Of a stretch of DNA of 64,000 nucleotides, positions 23,869-33,008 are shown piece by piece (position 1 is the first letter of the stretch; each line of letters opens with the position of its first letter). Location: assembly GCA_023511725.1 (NCBI GenBank), contig JAIMAY010000011.1:1-64000 (forward strand), written 5' to 3'. Made by a program: the position numbers and the translations under genes. Below the pieces are notes generated by a model that did not search any database, had not been told where the DNA came from, and saw only the letters and a list, made by a program, of their open reading frames with translations. Source of the stretch: Alicyclobacillus sp. (lineage in GTDB: Bacteria > Bacillota > Bacilli > Alicyclobacillales > Alicyclobacillaceae).

Positions 23869-24674
23869 GATGGATCCCCCTTCATGCCGAGCGTCGACTG
23901 TCCACCCACCGCGTGAGGGCAGCGGCAATCGCGTATGCCGTCCATGTGAAGAAACGTCTCGAAGAACAATTCCCGCACCCGATGGACGTTGGCGCGCATC
24001 TGCTCCACGACCTCCTCGTGCGTGAGAGGCGCAGGGCTGATGCCCGCGGCATAGTTGGTCACAATGCACACAGTGGCGTAGCACATCTCCAGTTCCTTGG
24101 CCAACACGACCTCAGGCACACTGGTCATGCCCACCACCGAGCCACCCAAGCGCTGGTACAAACGGATCTCCGCCTTTGTTTCGAACCGGGGACCCTCCGT
24201 ACAAACGTAGACGCCGCCCTCCCGCAACGGGATGCCGAGCCTGTCCCCTGTCGCCCGCAGGTGCTGGCGGAGACGGTGACAGTACGGATCGGACATGTCC
24301 ACGTGAACGATGGTGCCCTCGTCATAGAACGAACACGGTCGGCTCTTGGTGAAATCGAGGAAATCGTCAACAAGAACCAGCGTCCCCGGCGCAATCTCCG
24401 GGTCCAGTGATCCGACCGCAGCTGTCGCCAACACCTGAGTGACGCCGAGTTGTCTGAGCGCCCACAGGTTGCCGCGATAGTTCACCCGATGTGGAGCCCA
24501 CTGATGATGAGGTCCATGGCGCGGAACGAAAGCCACAGGCTTGCTTTCGTACGCGCCGATGATGACTTCGACCGCGCCGTAGGGTGTATCCAACGTGATC
24601 GTCTCGGCGTTTTTGAGCAGGGCCGGGTCATACACCCCCGTGCCGCCGATGATGGCATACTCGGCGATGGACAT
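23865..24674 (-). CDS. mtnP: S-methyl-5'-thioadenosine phosphorylase
   Basis: It phosphorolyses methylthioadenosine to adenine and methylthioribose-1-phosphate, feeding MtnA. At 269 residues it has IIGGTGVYDP, VPRHGPHHQWAPHRVNYRGNLWAL, and the substrate pocket TEGPRFETKAEIRLYQ followed by GGSVVGMTSVPEVVLAKELEM. These are the MtnP signatures within the purine nucleoside phosphorylase family. GGGAGGG precedes the ATG. It is the first gene of the mtnP-mtnA-mtaD operon. No SAM riboswitch fits in the 63-bp gap upstream. Confidence 0.94.
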   Translation of the reverse strand: MSIAEYAIIGGTGVYDPALLKNAETITLDTPYGAVEVIIGAYESKPVAFVPRHGPHHQWAPHRVNYRGNLWALRQLGVTQVLATAAVGSLDPEIAPGTLVLVDDFLDFTKSRPCSFYDEGTIVHVDMSDPYCHRLRQHLRATGDRLGIPLREGGVYVCTEGPRFETKAEIRLYQRLGGSVVGMTSVPEVVLAKELEMCYATVCIVTNYAAGISPAPLTHEEVVEQMRANVHRVRELFFETFLHMDGIRDCRCPHAVGGQSTLGMKGDPS

Positions 24675-24737
24675 CGATTTCCCTCCCGAACACCCCGATT
24701 ATACTGTACCGGCCCTGCGGTTGCATCGCGAACAGGC

Positions 24738-25640
24738 TCAGGTCGGCACCGGGACGCTTTGAAAAAAGGTTACGATGGGGGTGGGATCGAGCGGGGTGAG
24801 TTGCCTCAACAGGTCGCCTATCCGATGCACCCGATCCGGCACGTTACGAATGGTGAAGTCCTCCGGGACGGCGCCAGCCTCCAGCTCGTCCCACCGCAGC
24901 GGTACAGCCACTGTCGCGTGGCGTGTGGCCCGCGCGCTGTAGGGAGCGATCAAGGTGCGATGAGCGCCGTGCTGGGGATAGTCGACGTACACCTTATCGC
25001 CCCGGTCTCGCTTCAGTCGCTCCAGCGTCACGCGCCTTGGCAGACGTTCCTTCACGCAACCCGCGACCATACGTGTGAATGGCTTCCATGCCGCAAAATT
25101 CGCGTTGGGCACGACAGGGATCAGCACCTGTACACCGGTCGCGCCGGACAGTTTGGGAATGGACGGGACACCGAGCTCATCCAGGACATCCCGCACGGCC
25201 AGTGCCACCTCGCGTACGGGTTCGAAGCCGGGCACCGAAGGGTCGAGATCGAAGGCGACCCAGTCGGGGTTCGCCGGATGGTTCAAGCGGGAAAAACCTG
25301 TATGCAGTTCCAACGCGGCGAGGTTACCCAGCCACAACAACGTGGCCACCGAGTCGGCTAGGACATAGTGTATGTCGGCGCCGCGCTCCTTGGACCAGAT
25401 GGCGGCTGTTCGCACCCATGACGGCCGGTGTTCCGGAGCATCCTTTTGATAAAAAAAGCTCCCACCTACGCCGTCCGGCCACCGGATCAGCGTCAATGGC
25501 CTGTCCCGCAGATGCGGGAGCATGATCGGCGCCATCTTGGCCAAATACTCTAGGTAGTCGATTTTTCGAATCCCCGCCTCTGGCCACAGCAGCTTGTGTG
25601 GATGAGTGATTTCCACAGGGTGCTCGGCGATGAGCTGCAC
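24738..25640 (-). CDS. ligD: LigD-type NHEJ primase-polymerase domain protein
   Basis: A stand-alone polymerase of the archaeo-eukaryotic primase superfamily that fills ends during non-homologous end joining. At 300 residues it contains THPHKLLWPEAGIRKIDYLEYL, the catalytic Asp pair in DWVAFDLDPS, the SGATGVQVLIPV nucleotide-binding motif, and APYSARATRHATVAVPL. Many LigD polymerases have His where this SGxxG motif has Gln. GTG start with GGAGGGG upstream. It is divergent from the ligase gene and near ku, so the usual LigD fusion is here split into separate genes. Confidence 0.88.
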   Translation of the reverse strand: MQLIAEHPVEITHPHKLLWPEAGIRKIDYLEYLAKMAPIMLPHLRDRPLTLIRWPDGVGGSFFYQKDAPEHRPSWVRTAAIWSKERGADIHYVLADSVATLLWLGNLAALELHTGFSRLNHPANPDWVAFDLDPSVPGFEPVREVALAVRDVLDELGVPSIPKLSGATGVQVLIPVVPNANFAAWKPFTRMVAGCVKERLPRRVTLERLKRDRGDKVYVDYPQHGAHRTLIAPYSARATRHATVAVPLRWDELEAGAVPEDFTIRNVPDRVHRIGDLLRQLTPLDPTPIVTFFQSVPVPT

Positions 25641-25708
25641 GGCGTTCCCCTCCCCTGCTCATGTTGTGTGCACGCACCTGGCACGTCATACGGGAAATGG
25701 AGAAGCGC

Positions 25709-26668
25709 ATGAAATTGGATCCGGTGATTCCGTTCGAGCCCGTTCGAACCGATCTGATTCCCGACGGTCCGTCCTGGACCGCGCAGATCAAGTGGGATGG
25801 TGTGCGCGTCCTGGTGTACTGGGACGGCGTCGATTGTCGGTTGTTCAATCGCCACCGTCGCGAGCGAACCCTACAGTACCCAGAACTCACCGAGGTGACC
25901 GCATTCGTGGATGCCAAGAGCGTCATTCTTGACGGTGAGGTGATTGCGCTGCGCGATGGGCGTCCGTCGTTCTACGAGGTGATGCGCCGCGACAGGGTTC
26001 GCACGATGGGCCAGGTTCAGCGTGCCTTGGCACGGACACCCATCTATTACATGGTGTTTGACATCCTCTACAAGGATGACCGCTGGCTGACCGCAGAACC
26101 GCTTCGGTGGCGCCAAGAGGCGCTGCAGGAGGTGCTTCGTGCACATCCGCGAGTGCTTCGCGTGGAAAACGAGCGCAACGGCATGGCGCTCTTCCGGGCC
26201 GCGGAGGCGCAGGGTCTCGAGGGCATTGTGATCAAAGACCTGGAGAGCACCTATCGCGTCGGCGGCAAGGATGGCCGATGGCGGAAGAAGAAGAGTTACC
26301 GGGATCGTTATGCCGTGATCGGCGGGTGCGTATTAAGGAATACGGAGCGCGCCGCCTCGGTGCTACTGGGGTTGTACGACGAAGACGGAAGACTTTGGTA
26401 CATTGGGCATGCGGGCACCGGCCGCCTTCCTGAAGAAGGCTGGGTTGAGTTGACGCGAGCGCTTCTGCGCCATACGCAACCCAGCTCGCCGTTCGTGAAC
26501 CTGACCCGCTATCCGGAGGCCACCTGGGTACAACCCACGGTCGTCGTTCGCGTGGCCTACATCGAGTGGCCGTCTGGGCATACACTGCGGCAGGCCAGCA
26601 TTCAGGGGGTCGTGGCCACACCACCTGGGACATGCCGGCTGGAACCTGGAGATCCACTTCCGCCGTGA
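25709..26668 (+). CDS. ligD: ATP-dependent DNA ligase (LigD ligase domain)
   Basis: It seals DNA ends in NHEJ. The 319-residue protein has the nucleotidyltransferase motif I AQIKWDGVR with catalytic Lys (~28). Motif III-like and IV regions follow (YYMVFDILY, EGIVIKDLESTYRVG), then a C-terminal OB fold with WRKKKSYRD and VRVAYIEW. ATG at 25709 has GGAG at proper spacing; 25697 and 25661 are alternatives. It lacks polymerase and nuclease domains, which lie in or outside neighbouring genes. It is convergent with ku. Confidence 0.9.
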   Translation: MKLDPVIPFEPVRTDLIPDGPSWTAQIKWDGVRVLVYWDGVDCRLFNRHRRERTLQYPELTEVTAFVDAKSVILDGEVIALRDGRPSFYEVMRRDRVRTMGQVQRALARTPIYYMVFDILYKDDRWLTAEPLRWRQEALQEVLRAHPRVLRVENERNGMALFRAAEAQGLEGIVIKDLESTYRVGGKDGRWRKKKSYRDRYAVIGGCVLRNTERAASVLLGLYDEDGRLWYIGHAGTGRLPEEGWVELTRALLRHTQPSSPFVNLTRYPEATWVQPTVVVRVAYIEWPSGHTLRQASIQGVVATPPGTCRLEPGDPLPP

Positions 26669-26676
26669 CGGGAGCG

Positions 26677-27489
26677 TCACGACGTCTTGCGCCGTCGTTT
26701 GGGACGCTGTGGTGCGTTTTCCGCCTGCGCGAGGCGAATGCTTTCTTTGAGCGCCTGCATGAGGTCCACGATGTTGTCCGGCTGCTCCGCGGGACGCACG
26801 ACCGCGGTGCCCTCTCCCGCAGCTTTCTTTTGGATCAGTTCCATCAGCGCTTCGCGGCGCGTATCCTTGTACTTCTCGGGCTGAAACGGGGCAGCCAGCT
26901 GGTTGATCAGCGTGACGGCCATCTCCAGTTCCTGCTCCTGCACCGCAGCCTCAGGGATGGCCGGCAGTTGCGTCACGGAACGCACCTCGTCCGGCCAGAA
27001 CAGGGTTTCCATCACCAATACATCCCCGTACACGCGCACACAGGCCAGGGTCTCCGCGCTGCGCAGCACGGTCTTCGCGATAGCAATCTTCGCTGTCTTC
27101 CGCATCGCCTCGGTCAGCAGGCGGTACGCCTTCGCGCTGCTCCCGTCGGGCGACAGGTAGTAGGTGCGGTCAAAGTAGATGGGGTCGATCTCGGCCAACT
27201 CCACGAAATCCTGGATGTCGATGGTGTGGGAGCGAGGCGTGTCGAGCTGACGCAGGTCCTCCTCATCCAACACCACGAACTCATTCGGCCGGATCTCATA
27301 TCCTCGCACAATCTCGTCCCATTCCACGGCCCGATTGCACACCGGGCAGGTTCGTGTGTACTGAATCGGGGTTCGACATTCCCGGTGGAGATAGCGCAGT
27401 TTCACGTCCTTGGACTCCGTGGCCGCATGCATGCGCACTGGGATGTTCACCAGACCGAAGCTCACCGCGCCTTTCCACACCGTGTGCAT
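26677..27489 (-). CDS. ku: Ku protein, bacterial NHEJ
   Basis: It binds DNA double-strand ends as a homodimer and recruits the ligase and polymerase. At 270 residues it begins with the typical WKGAVSFGLVNIPVRM. It has CPVCNRAVEWDEIVRGYE (a Cys pair common in the family), the Ku core with SPDGSSAKAYRLLTEAMRKT, MFWPDEVR-like and MELIQKKAAG regions, and a Lys/Arg-rich C-terminal tail (PKRRRKTS). GGGGGAG precedes the ATG. It lies next to the split LigD genes and dinG. Confidence 0.95.
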   Translation of the reverse strand: MHTVWKGAVSFGLVNIPVRMHAATESKDVKLRYLHRECRTPIQYTRTCPVCNRAVEWDEIVRGYEIRPNEFVVLDEEDLRQLDTPRSHTIDIQDFVELAEIDPIYFDRTYYLSPDGSSAKAYRLLTEAMRKTAKIAIAKTVLRSAETLACVRVYGDVLVMETLFWPDEVRSVTQLPAIPEAAVQEQELEMAVTLINQLAAPFQPEKYKDTRREALMELIQKKAAGEGTAVVRPAEQPDNIVDLMQALKESIRLAQAENAPQRPKRRRKTS

Positions 27490-27541
27490 ATCCGTCTCCC
27501 CCTCGTCCCGCTGTCATCTCCCCTAGTGTGACCGCGGGCCG

Positions 27542-30391
27542 TCAGTGGGATGCTGGATGCGTCTGCAAGAATGCGCGAACCCGATCCATCAGGGCGGCGT
27601 GGGTGTCGATCACGGGCCGAACCCCTGGCAGCGACTTCACAAACACGGCGCCATAGCGGGCGGTCATGATGCGCTTGTCGTACACGATGACCACACCGCG
27701 ATCATCCACCGTACGGATCAGGCGACCGAACCCCTGACGAAAGCGCACCACCGCCTCAGGCAGGCTCAGCGTCCAAAAGGCGTTCTGGCCAGAGCGTGTC
27801 ACCAACTCGGCGCGAGCCTGGGTCACCGGGTGTGTGGGCGGCGTGAAGGGTAGGCGGACAATCGCCAGGGCACGCAGTTGGTCACCGGGAAGGTCAATGC
27901 CTTCCCAGAACGATTGCGCACCCAGCAGCACCGAGCGGGGATGAGCGCGAAACGCACTGAGCAAACGGGATCTCTCGCCGTCCATGCCCTGCGCGTACAG
28001 GCGCATCCCCATGGCCCGCAGGCGACCGCGCAGGCTCGCCGCCACCGCCCGCAGCAGCGCATGGCTGGTGAACAGCACCAGCAGCCTGCCACCGCTGGCA
28101 TCGGCCAGGTCCGCCAAGGCCTCGGCCAGCCACGCTGCGGTGTCCCCAGCCTCCTGCGCGCTCAGATCAGGCACATCGTTGGGTACACACAGCATCGCCT
28201 GGCGCTCCAATGCAAACGGGGAGGCCACGGTGATGGTGTTCACGGGCTTGTCCAGCGCCGTGAGTCCCAGAGATTTCGTCACGTAACGGAATTCACCGCC
28301 CACCGACAGGGTGGCCGACGTAAGAATCACAGCGCGCTTCGTCGCAAACAGGCTGTCACGGAGAATTTCCGCGATATCCAGCGGAGCGCGCCGAATGGCC
28401 AAGGCGCGGAGGTCCGGGCCCGGCTGCTCTACCCACGCCACCCATGCGTCGCTTGGTTCCAAGGCGCGCACGAGGATGTCCACGTGATTGGAGACTTCAC
28501 GCAGGAGCCCGGCCGCGTCGAACACTCTGCCGTCGCTGGCGTCGTCATCGTCGCCCCAGCTGCCAAGGATGGACTCCAGGCGCTCCACCTCGGCCCGGAT
28601 GCGTTCGCCGTATATCGCCACCTTCTGGACGGCTTCCACGAACGCGGACCAAGCCGGGTCCATCGAGAGCTTCTCGTCGAAGCGGCGCGGTGTGCCATCC
28701 TTGGGCAGAAGCGCGTGGGCGCAGGCGAAGGCATGGTCCATGGCGGGCCGGAGTTCCGACACCGTTTGCCGCAACGTTTGAAGCACGGGCAGCAGTTTCA
28801 CCGCATCGCGGTGCCCGCTGAACACGGTCTCCATATCGGCCAGGAGACCTGGAGTGCGACCTTCTCTCACCAGACGCCCCAGAGTACTGTGCACGCGGGC
28901 AGCCTCCACGCTTTCCCCCAAATGATCCGTGGCAGCCTGCTCCAAGTGGTGCGCTTCATCCAAGATAAGTTGATCATACTTGGGCAGTACGCGGTGGTCC
29001 GCCCGGATGTCCGAGAGCACGAGCGAGTGGTTGGTGATGACGACGTCGGCGCTCTGCGCCTTCGCTCTCGCGCGAAAGTAGTAGCAAGGCTTGAAAAACG
29101 GGCACCTGCGGCCGATGCAAGTCTCAGATTCGCTCTGAATGCGTTGCCAGAGCGCGCTGGCCGCGCCACGCGGGGCCAACTCGTCACGAATCCCTTCGGC
29201 GGTGTCCACCAGCCAGCGCAGCACGGCCATGATGGCCTCCGCTTGTTCTGCCGAGGTGGTGAGGTCCACCTGATGAACTTCCGATTGCACTTTTCTCATG
29301 CACACATAATGATTGCGTCCTTTGAACAGCGCGATGGTGACGTCGTCACCCATCACCTGTTGCAGAACGGGAACATCTCTGTCACGCAGTTGATCCTGCA
29401 GAGCGATGGTGTGCGTGGCCACAACCACGCGCGTACCGGTCTGCTTGGCGTGCAGGGCTGCTGGGATCAGGTAGGCCAACGATTTGCCTGTACCTGTCCC
29501 CGCTTCCGCCACCAGGTGGTGCCCCTGCTGGAGGGCGTGCGCCACCGCGATGGCCATCTGCTGCTGACCAGGTCTGGACCGGTAGGACGGGATCACGCGG
29601 CGGATGGGGCTATCGTCACCGAAATACTGATCCACGAGGCGAAGCCACGCCTCCGCAGGCAACGCCTCGCTGGCATCGACCCGATGCTGCACTTCGTCCC
29701 GGGAAGGGGTAGGCTCGTCGGGTGCCCGGAAGACGATGGCGTCCACCCGCTGCGCGTGCGCGGGGAGCGCATCGCCATGGTGAAGCCGCCGGACGTCCGC
29801 CCGCTCCCTGAACCATGTGGCGGTGGCTGGGGAGATGCGAGCCCCGACGTGCGCCAGCTGCTCCAGCGTGTGAACCGGAAGCGTCTCTGCGATGACACCC
29901 AGCTTCTGCCACAGTTCGAGCAGGACCTGGACATCCGCCGCCGCCCGGTGCATTGGACGCGTGGGGAGCGCAAGATGGTGCGCCAGGGCTTCCAGGCTGT
30001 AGTCGGTCAGCCCTGGCAGGAGGATGCGGCTGAGCACCAGCGTATCCGCCGCATCGTCCAGCCGCAGGTCCCAAGCGTCCAGGTTCTCCGCGACGCGCCG
30101 GAGAAAGGCGAGATCGAACGATGCGTGATGCGCCACAAACGCCGCGTCCGCCGCAAACGCTCGAAACTCCGGCCAGATGTCGGCGAGCTTCGGTGCTGCG
30201 CGCAGATCATCGTCGGTCAACCCCGTGAGCTGCCGAATCTGCGGTGGCAACGCGTGGCGAGGTTTCACCAGCGATGAAAACCTCTGCTCCGCTGCGCCGT
30301 CGCGCCAACGGATGGCGCTGATCTCGATGATCTCATCCGTCCGGGGATCCAAACCCGTTGTCTCCACATCGACGAGCAACCAGTCCAACAC
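27542..30391 (-). CDS. dinG: DinG-type helicase with N-terminal DnaQ-like exonuclease
   Basis: A 949-residue fusion. Residues about 1-165 are a DEDDh exonuclease with DVETTG (Asp ~8, Glu ~10), SFDLAFL (Asp ~93) and MHRAAADV (His ~148, Asp ~153). The rest is a superfamily 2 XPD-like helicase with Walker A EAGTGTGKS (~296-304), DEAH (~478-481) and a final QGFGRLIRTVDDRG motif VI. Four Cys are placed as in Fe-S helicases (HYVCMRK ~364; CIGRRCPFFKPC ~425, 430, 436). An iron-sulphur cluster is therefore likely, unlike some exonuclease-fused DinG proteins of Firmicutes. TTG start with GGGAGG upstream. Confidence 0.92.
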   Translation of the reverse strand: MLDWLLVDVETTGLDPRTDEIIEISAIRWRDGAAEQRFSSLVKPRHALPPQIRQLTGLTDDDLRAAPKLADIWPEFRAFAADAAFVAHHASFDLAFLRRVAENLDAWDLRLDDAADTLVLSRILLPGLTDYSLEALAHHLALPTRPMHRAAADVQVLLELWQKLGVIAETLPVHTLEQLAHVGARISPATATWFRERADVRRLHHGDALPAHAQRVDAIVFRAPDEPTPSRDEVQHRVDASEALPAEAWLRLVDQYFGDDSPIRRVIPSYRSRPGQQQMAIAVAHALQQGHHLVAEAGTGTGKSLAYLIPAALHAKQTGTRVVVATHTIALQDQLRDRDVPVLQQVMGDDVTIALFKGRNHYVCMRKVQSEVHQVDLTTSAEQAEAIMAVLRWLVDTAEGIRDELAPRGAASALWQRIQSESETCIGRRCPFFKPCYYFRARAKAQSADVVITNHSLVLSDIRADHRVLPKYDQLILDEAHHLEQAATDHLGESVEAARVHSTLGRLVREGRTPGLLADMETVFSGHRDAVKLLPVLQTLRQTVSELRPAMDHAFACAHALLPKDGTPRRFDEKLSMDPAWSAFVEAVQKVAIYGERIRAEVERLESILGSWGDDDDASDGRVFDAAGLLREVSNHVDILVRALEPSDAWVAWVEQPGPDLRALAIRRAPLDIAEILRDSLFATKRAVILTSATLSVGGEFRYVTKSLGLTALDKPVNTITVASPFALERQAMLCVPNDVPDLSAQEAGDTAAWLAEALADLADASGGRLLVLFTSHALLRAVAASLRGRLRAMGMRLYAQGMDGERSRLLSAFRAHPRSVLLGAQSFWEGIDLPGDQLRALAIVRLPFTPPTHPVTQARAELVTRSGQNAFWTLSLPEAVVRFRQGFGRLIRTVDDRGVVIVYDKRIMTARYGAVFVKSLPGVRPVIDTHAALMDRVRAFLQTHPASH

Positions 30392-30431
30392 CCGTGCCTC
30401 CCGCCCTGTGCTGCCTTCATTCTAGCAGAGG

Positions 30432-31901
30432 TCAGCGGGACGTTTCACAGGATTCCGCTGGTTGCCCGGGGCGAGCCGCGGCTCGACGTGCGGCGTCGGC
30501 GCGCCCCATCCATTCCGCGATGGCGGCGTTGGCCGGGCCCAGCACTCTCGCGGCCTTGAAGTAACGTAGCGCCTCCTCCGCCTCCCCATTCTCCAACGCC
30601 AGTCTTCCGAGGTAGAACAGGCTCAGCCGCTTGACAGGGCGACGGGGGTCGCGCAACGCCTGAAGGAAATACGACCTGGCATCCTCTCGCTCCCCGCCGC
30701 CTGCCTGGATGGCTCCCAGCACCAGCATGGCGAGGGCCGGGTCAGCGCGGCATTCGAGCGCCCGCGAAACGGATGCCTCCGCCTTGTCGTACTCCCCGTC
30801 GAGGCACTGCAGAACCGACAGCGTCAGCCAGTCGGAGGCGTCCGCCAGGTGCAGCGCGATTCGCTTCTTCAGCCGAGCACGCGCCTCCTCTTCCCTGCTT
30901 GCGCGCAGCAGCAGACGAACGTACAAACGGTGCAGGGTGTCATCGTCAGGGTGCTGCCCGCACCAGCGGCGACAGTGCGACAGGGCTCGGTCGATCTCGC
31001 CCGCCGCCGCCAACGCACGCACATACGCGACGGCCAGCCCCGCATGCTGGGGCGCGTGGGGGAGGTAGGTATGGCAGACGCGGCATGCGGCGGAGGGATC
31101 TCCGCGCTCCACGTGCACCAATGCCAGCAGCGCAGCGGCATCCACGTCGCGCGGCTCCTGTTCCAAAGCGCGCATAGCGGCCTGTTCGGCCGCTGCCCCG
31201 TTGCCCAACTGTAGGTAACACAGTGCGAGGTTGTACCACGCGTCGCCGTACTCCGGTGTCCGGCGCACCACCGCTTCCAAGCAGGCCGCCGCTTGGTCAT
31301 AGGCGCGGACCTGCGCATGGTTCCACGCCTCCACCTCGTCGCACGCGTTGAGCAAAAGCGCATCCCGGGTGCGCGCGCGGACGGCTGCCAATTGGCTCAT
31401 GGACAGTCGCCGCCGCCCCTGCGCCGACAGCGCCGCCGCGAGATAGATGCGGGCCACCAGGTCGTCGCTGTCCTCGACCGCGGAGGCGAAGCTCTGGGCG
31501 GCCTCCGCATACATCTCCAGGTCGAGGTACCCCATTCCGCGACGAAACGCCAACTGCGTCGGATGCGGGGCGGCCATCACGAGCTGTTCGAGCGTCGGGT
31601 CGGCGTCCGCATGCTCGCCAGGGACAAACCATACCGTCAGCGGGGTGGGGGCGTCGCCAGGCATCTTCAGATCCACCGCCGGCTCCGCGTCCGTACTCGG
31701 ACCGGTGAGCTGAAACGTCTGCTTGAGTTCCTGGATCCGCTCATCGAGCAGCAGCCAGCGGTCCAGGATGCGTGTGCCCCATGCTTCGAGATCGTCCAAC
31801 TCCTCCGCGAGGTGCCGGCGGAGGTCCTCATCCGCGTATTCGAGTTGATCACGAATCCTATCCACGGCACGGTACAGGTGGGCGAAAAAAGTGTCCAACA
31901 T
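30432..31901 (-). CDS. TPR repeat protein
   Basis: A 489-residue protein. An N-terminal helical region of about 90 residues (YRAVDRIRDQLEYADEDLRRHLAEEL) is followed by about eight tetratricopeptide repeats. One example is YGDAWYNLALCYLQLGNGAAAEQAAMRALEQEPRD. The last repeat, GEAEEALRYFKAARVLGPANA, is near the C-terminus. There is no signal peptide. Such proteins are protein-interaction scaffolds, and the partner is unknown. ATG at 31901 has AAAGGGGG upstream. It precedes dinG on the same strand by 40 nt. Confidence 0.8.
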   Translation of the reverse strand: MLDTFFAHLYRAVDRIRDQLEYADEDLRRHLAEELDDLEAWGTRILDRWLLLDERIQELKQTFQLTGPSTDAEPAVDLKMPGDAPTPLTVWFVPGEHADADPTLEQLVMAAPHPTQLAFRRGMGYLDLEMYAEAAQSFASAVEDSDDLVARIYLAAALSAQGRRRLSMSQLAAVRARTRDALLLNACDEVEAWNHAQVRAYDQAAACLEAVVRRTPEYGDAWYNLALCYLQLGNGAAAEQAAMRALEQEPRDVDAAALLALVHVERGDPSAACRVCHTYLPHAPQHAGLAVAYVRALAAAGEIDRALSHCRRWCGQHPDDDTLHRLYVRLLLRASREEEARARLKKRIALHLADASDWLTLSVLQCLDGEYDKAEASVSRALECRADPALAMLVLGAIQAGGGEREDARSYFLQALRDPRRPVKRLSLFYLGRLALENGEAEEALRYFKAARVLGPANAAIAEWMGRADAARRAAARPGQPAESCETSR

Positions 31902-31986
31902 AAAAACGCGCCCCCTTTTCGCTGGGAACATGTGTAGCGTGTTCCGAAAGGGGACGCATCATGCAGCTTCAGCCATGGCGTGTGGC

Positions 31987-33000
31987 TCAGAAGAGCACTT
32001 CGCCGCTGGGGATGGAGAGGCGCTCACCCGTGTGTGTGCGGACCAGCAACCGACCGTCCGGAGAGATGTCGATGGCGAAACCTTCCACCAACCCTCCGGG
32101 CGTCTGCACCCGAATGTCTCGGCCCAGCGTGTGGCAGGCGCTTCGCCATTCGTCGATCACGGCCGCGAATCCAGCCCCCCCCATCGCCAACGCCTCGACC
32201 ATCGGCTCGAGTTCTCGCAGGACGTCGGCTGCGAGCTGCGTGCGGTGTACGGGCCGTCCACTCGCGGCGAGGATGGACGTGGCAATGTTCGCGAGTTCAT
32301 CCGGGAACGCCTCGTGAGGAACATTGGCATTGATGCCGATGCCCAGCACCACGTGCTGCACCTCTTCGCCGTCCGCTCGCAACTCGGCGAGAATGCCGCA
32401 CACCTTGCGTTCGTCCATCAGCAGGTCGTTGGGCCACTTGATCTGCACCGGGGCGTCCGTTTGGCGCAGAATGGCTCGACGCACGGCCACGCTGGCCAAC
32501 AAGGTGATCTCCGCCGCGCGGCTGAGCGGGATCTGACGCCGAATCAGCACCGAGAACCACAACCCGGTGTCGGGCGAGAACCAACTCCGGCCGCGCCGAC
32601 CGCGCCCCCCTGTTTGCGTTCCCGCCGCAAGCACGGTGCCATGCGGCAGTGCCGGAGACTGGGCGAGATGGGCCAACGTTGCATTCGTGGAACCGATGAC
32701 CGGCGCATACAGTACGCGTCGTCCAAGCGCGCATCCGGCGGGTAGCCGGCGGCGCAGCAATGGCTCCAGCACAATGTCGGGCACATGCGTCAGGCGATAG
32801 CCCCGGTGCCGCACGGCCTCCACCGTAAACCCGAGCTCCTCGAGTGTCTGGATGTGCTTCCACACGGCGGTCCGGCTGACGCCTGTGATGGCGCTGAGCT
32901 CCGCGCCGGACACCCAGTCGCCCTCCGCGTCCAGCAGACGTTCCAGAATTCTGTCGCGCAAATCCTGCGACTCCCACGTTGTCAGCGCGTGTTCCGCCAC
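31987..33000 (-). CDS. birA: Biotin--[acetyl-CoA-carboxylase] ligase and biotin repressor
   Basis: It activates biotin to biotinyl-AMP, attaches it to acetyl-CoA carboxylase, and can repress biotin genes. At 337 residues it has an N-terminal winged helix (WVSGAELSAITGVSRTAVWKHIQTL, about 30-54). The catalytic core has GSTNATLA and GGRGRRGRSW (biotin/ATP loop), followed by IKWPNDLL and KVCGILAEL, and a small C-terminal domain closes it. The DNA-binding domain marks it as a bifunctional group II BirA. GTG start, 8 nt after the cca stop, as in Bacillus. Confidence 0.95.
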   Translation of the reverse strand: MAEHALTTWESQDLRDRILERLLDAEGDWVSGAELSAITGVSRTAVWKHIQTLEELGFTVEAVRHRGYRLTHVPDIVLEPLLRRRLPAGCALGRRVLYAPVIGSTNATLAHLAQSPALPHGTVLAAGTQTGGRGRRGRSWFSPDTGLWFSVLIRRQIPLSRAAEITLLASVAVRRAILRQTDAPVQIKWPNDLLMDERKVCGILAELRADGEEVQHVVLGIGINANVPHEAFPDELANIATSILAASGRPVHRTQLAADVLRELEPMVEALAMGGAGFAAVIDEWRSACHTLGRDIRVQTPGGLVEGFAIDISPDGRLLVRTHTGERLSIPSGEVLF

Positions 33001-33008
33001 GATGTCCT

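Noticed and set aside
24675-24737. SAM riboswitch before mtnP
   Set aside because: Only 63 bp separate mtnP from the next gene, too little for any known SAM riboswitch, and no consensus was seen.
26665-26680. GTGACG/CGTCAC hairpin between ligase and ku
   Set aside because: Only 6 bp, overlapping both coding ends with no T-tract; too weak to call a terminator.
27878-30277. Plus-strand open frame of 799 codons
   Set aside because: Antisense to dinG, with atypical composition and no recognisable motif; a shadow of GC-rich codon use.
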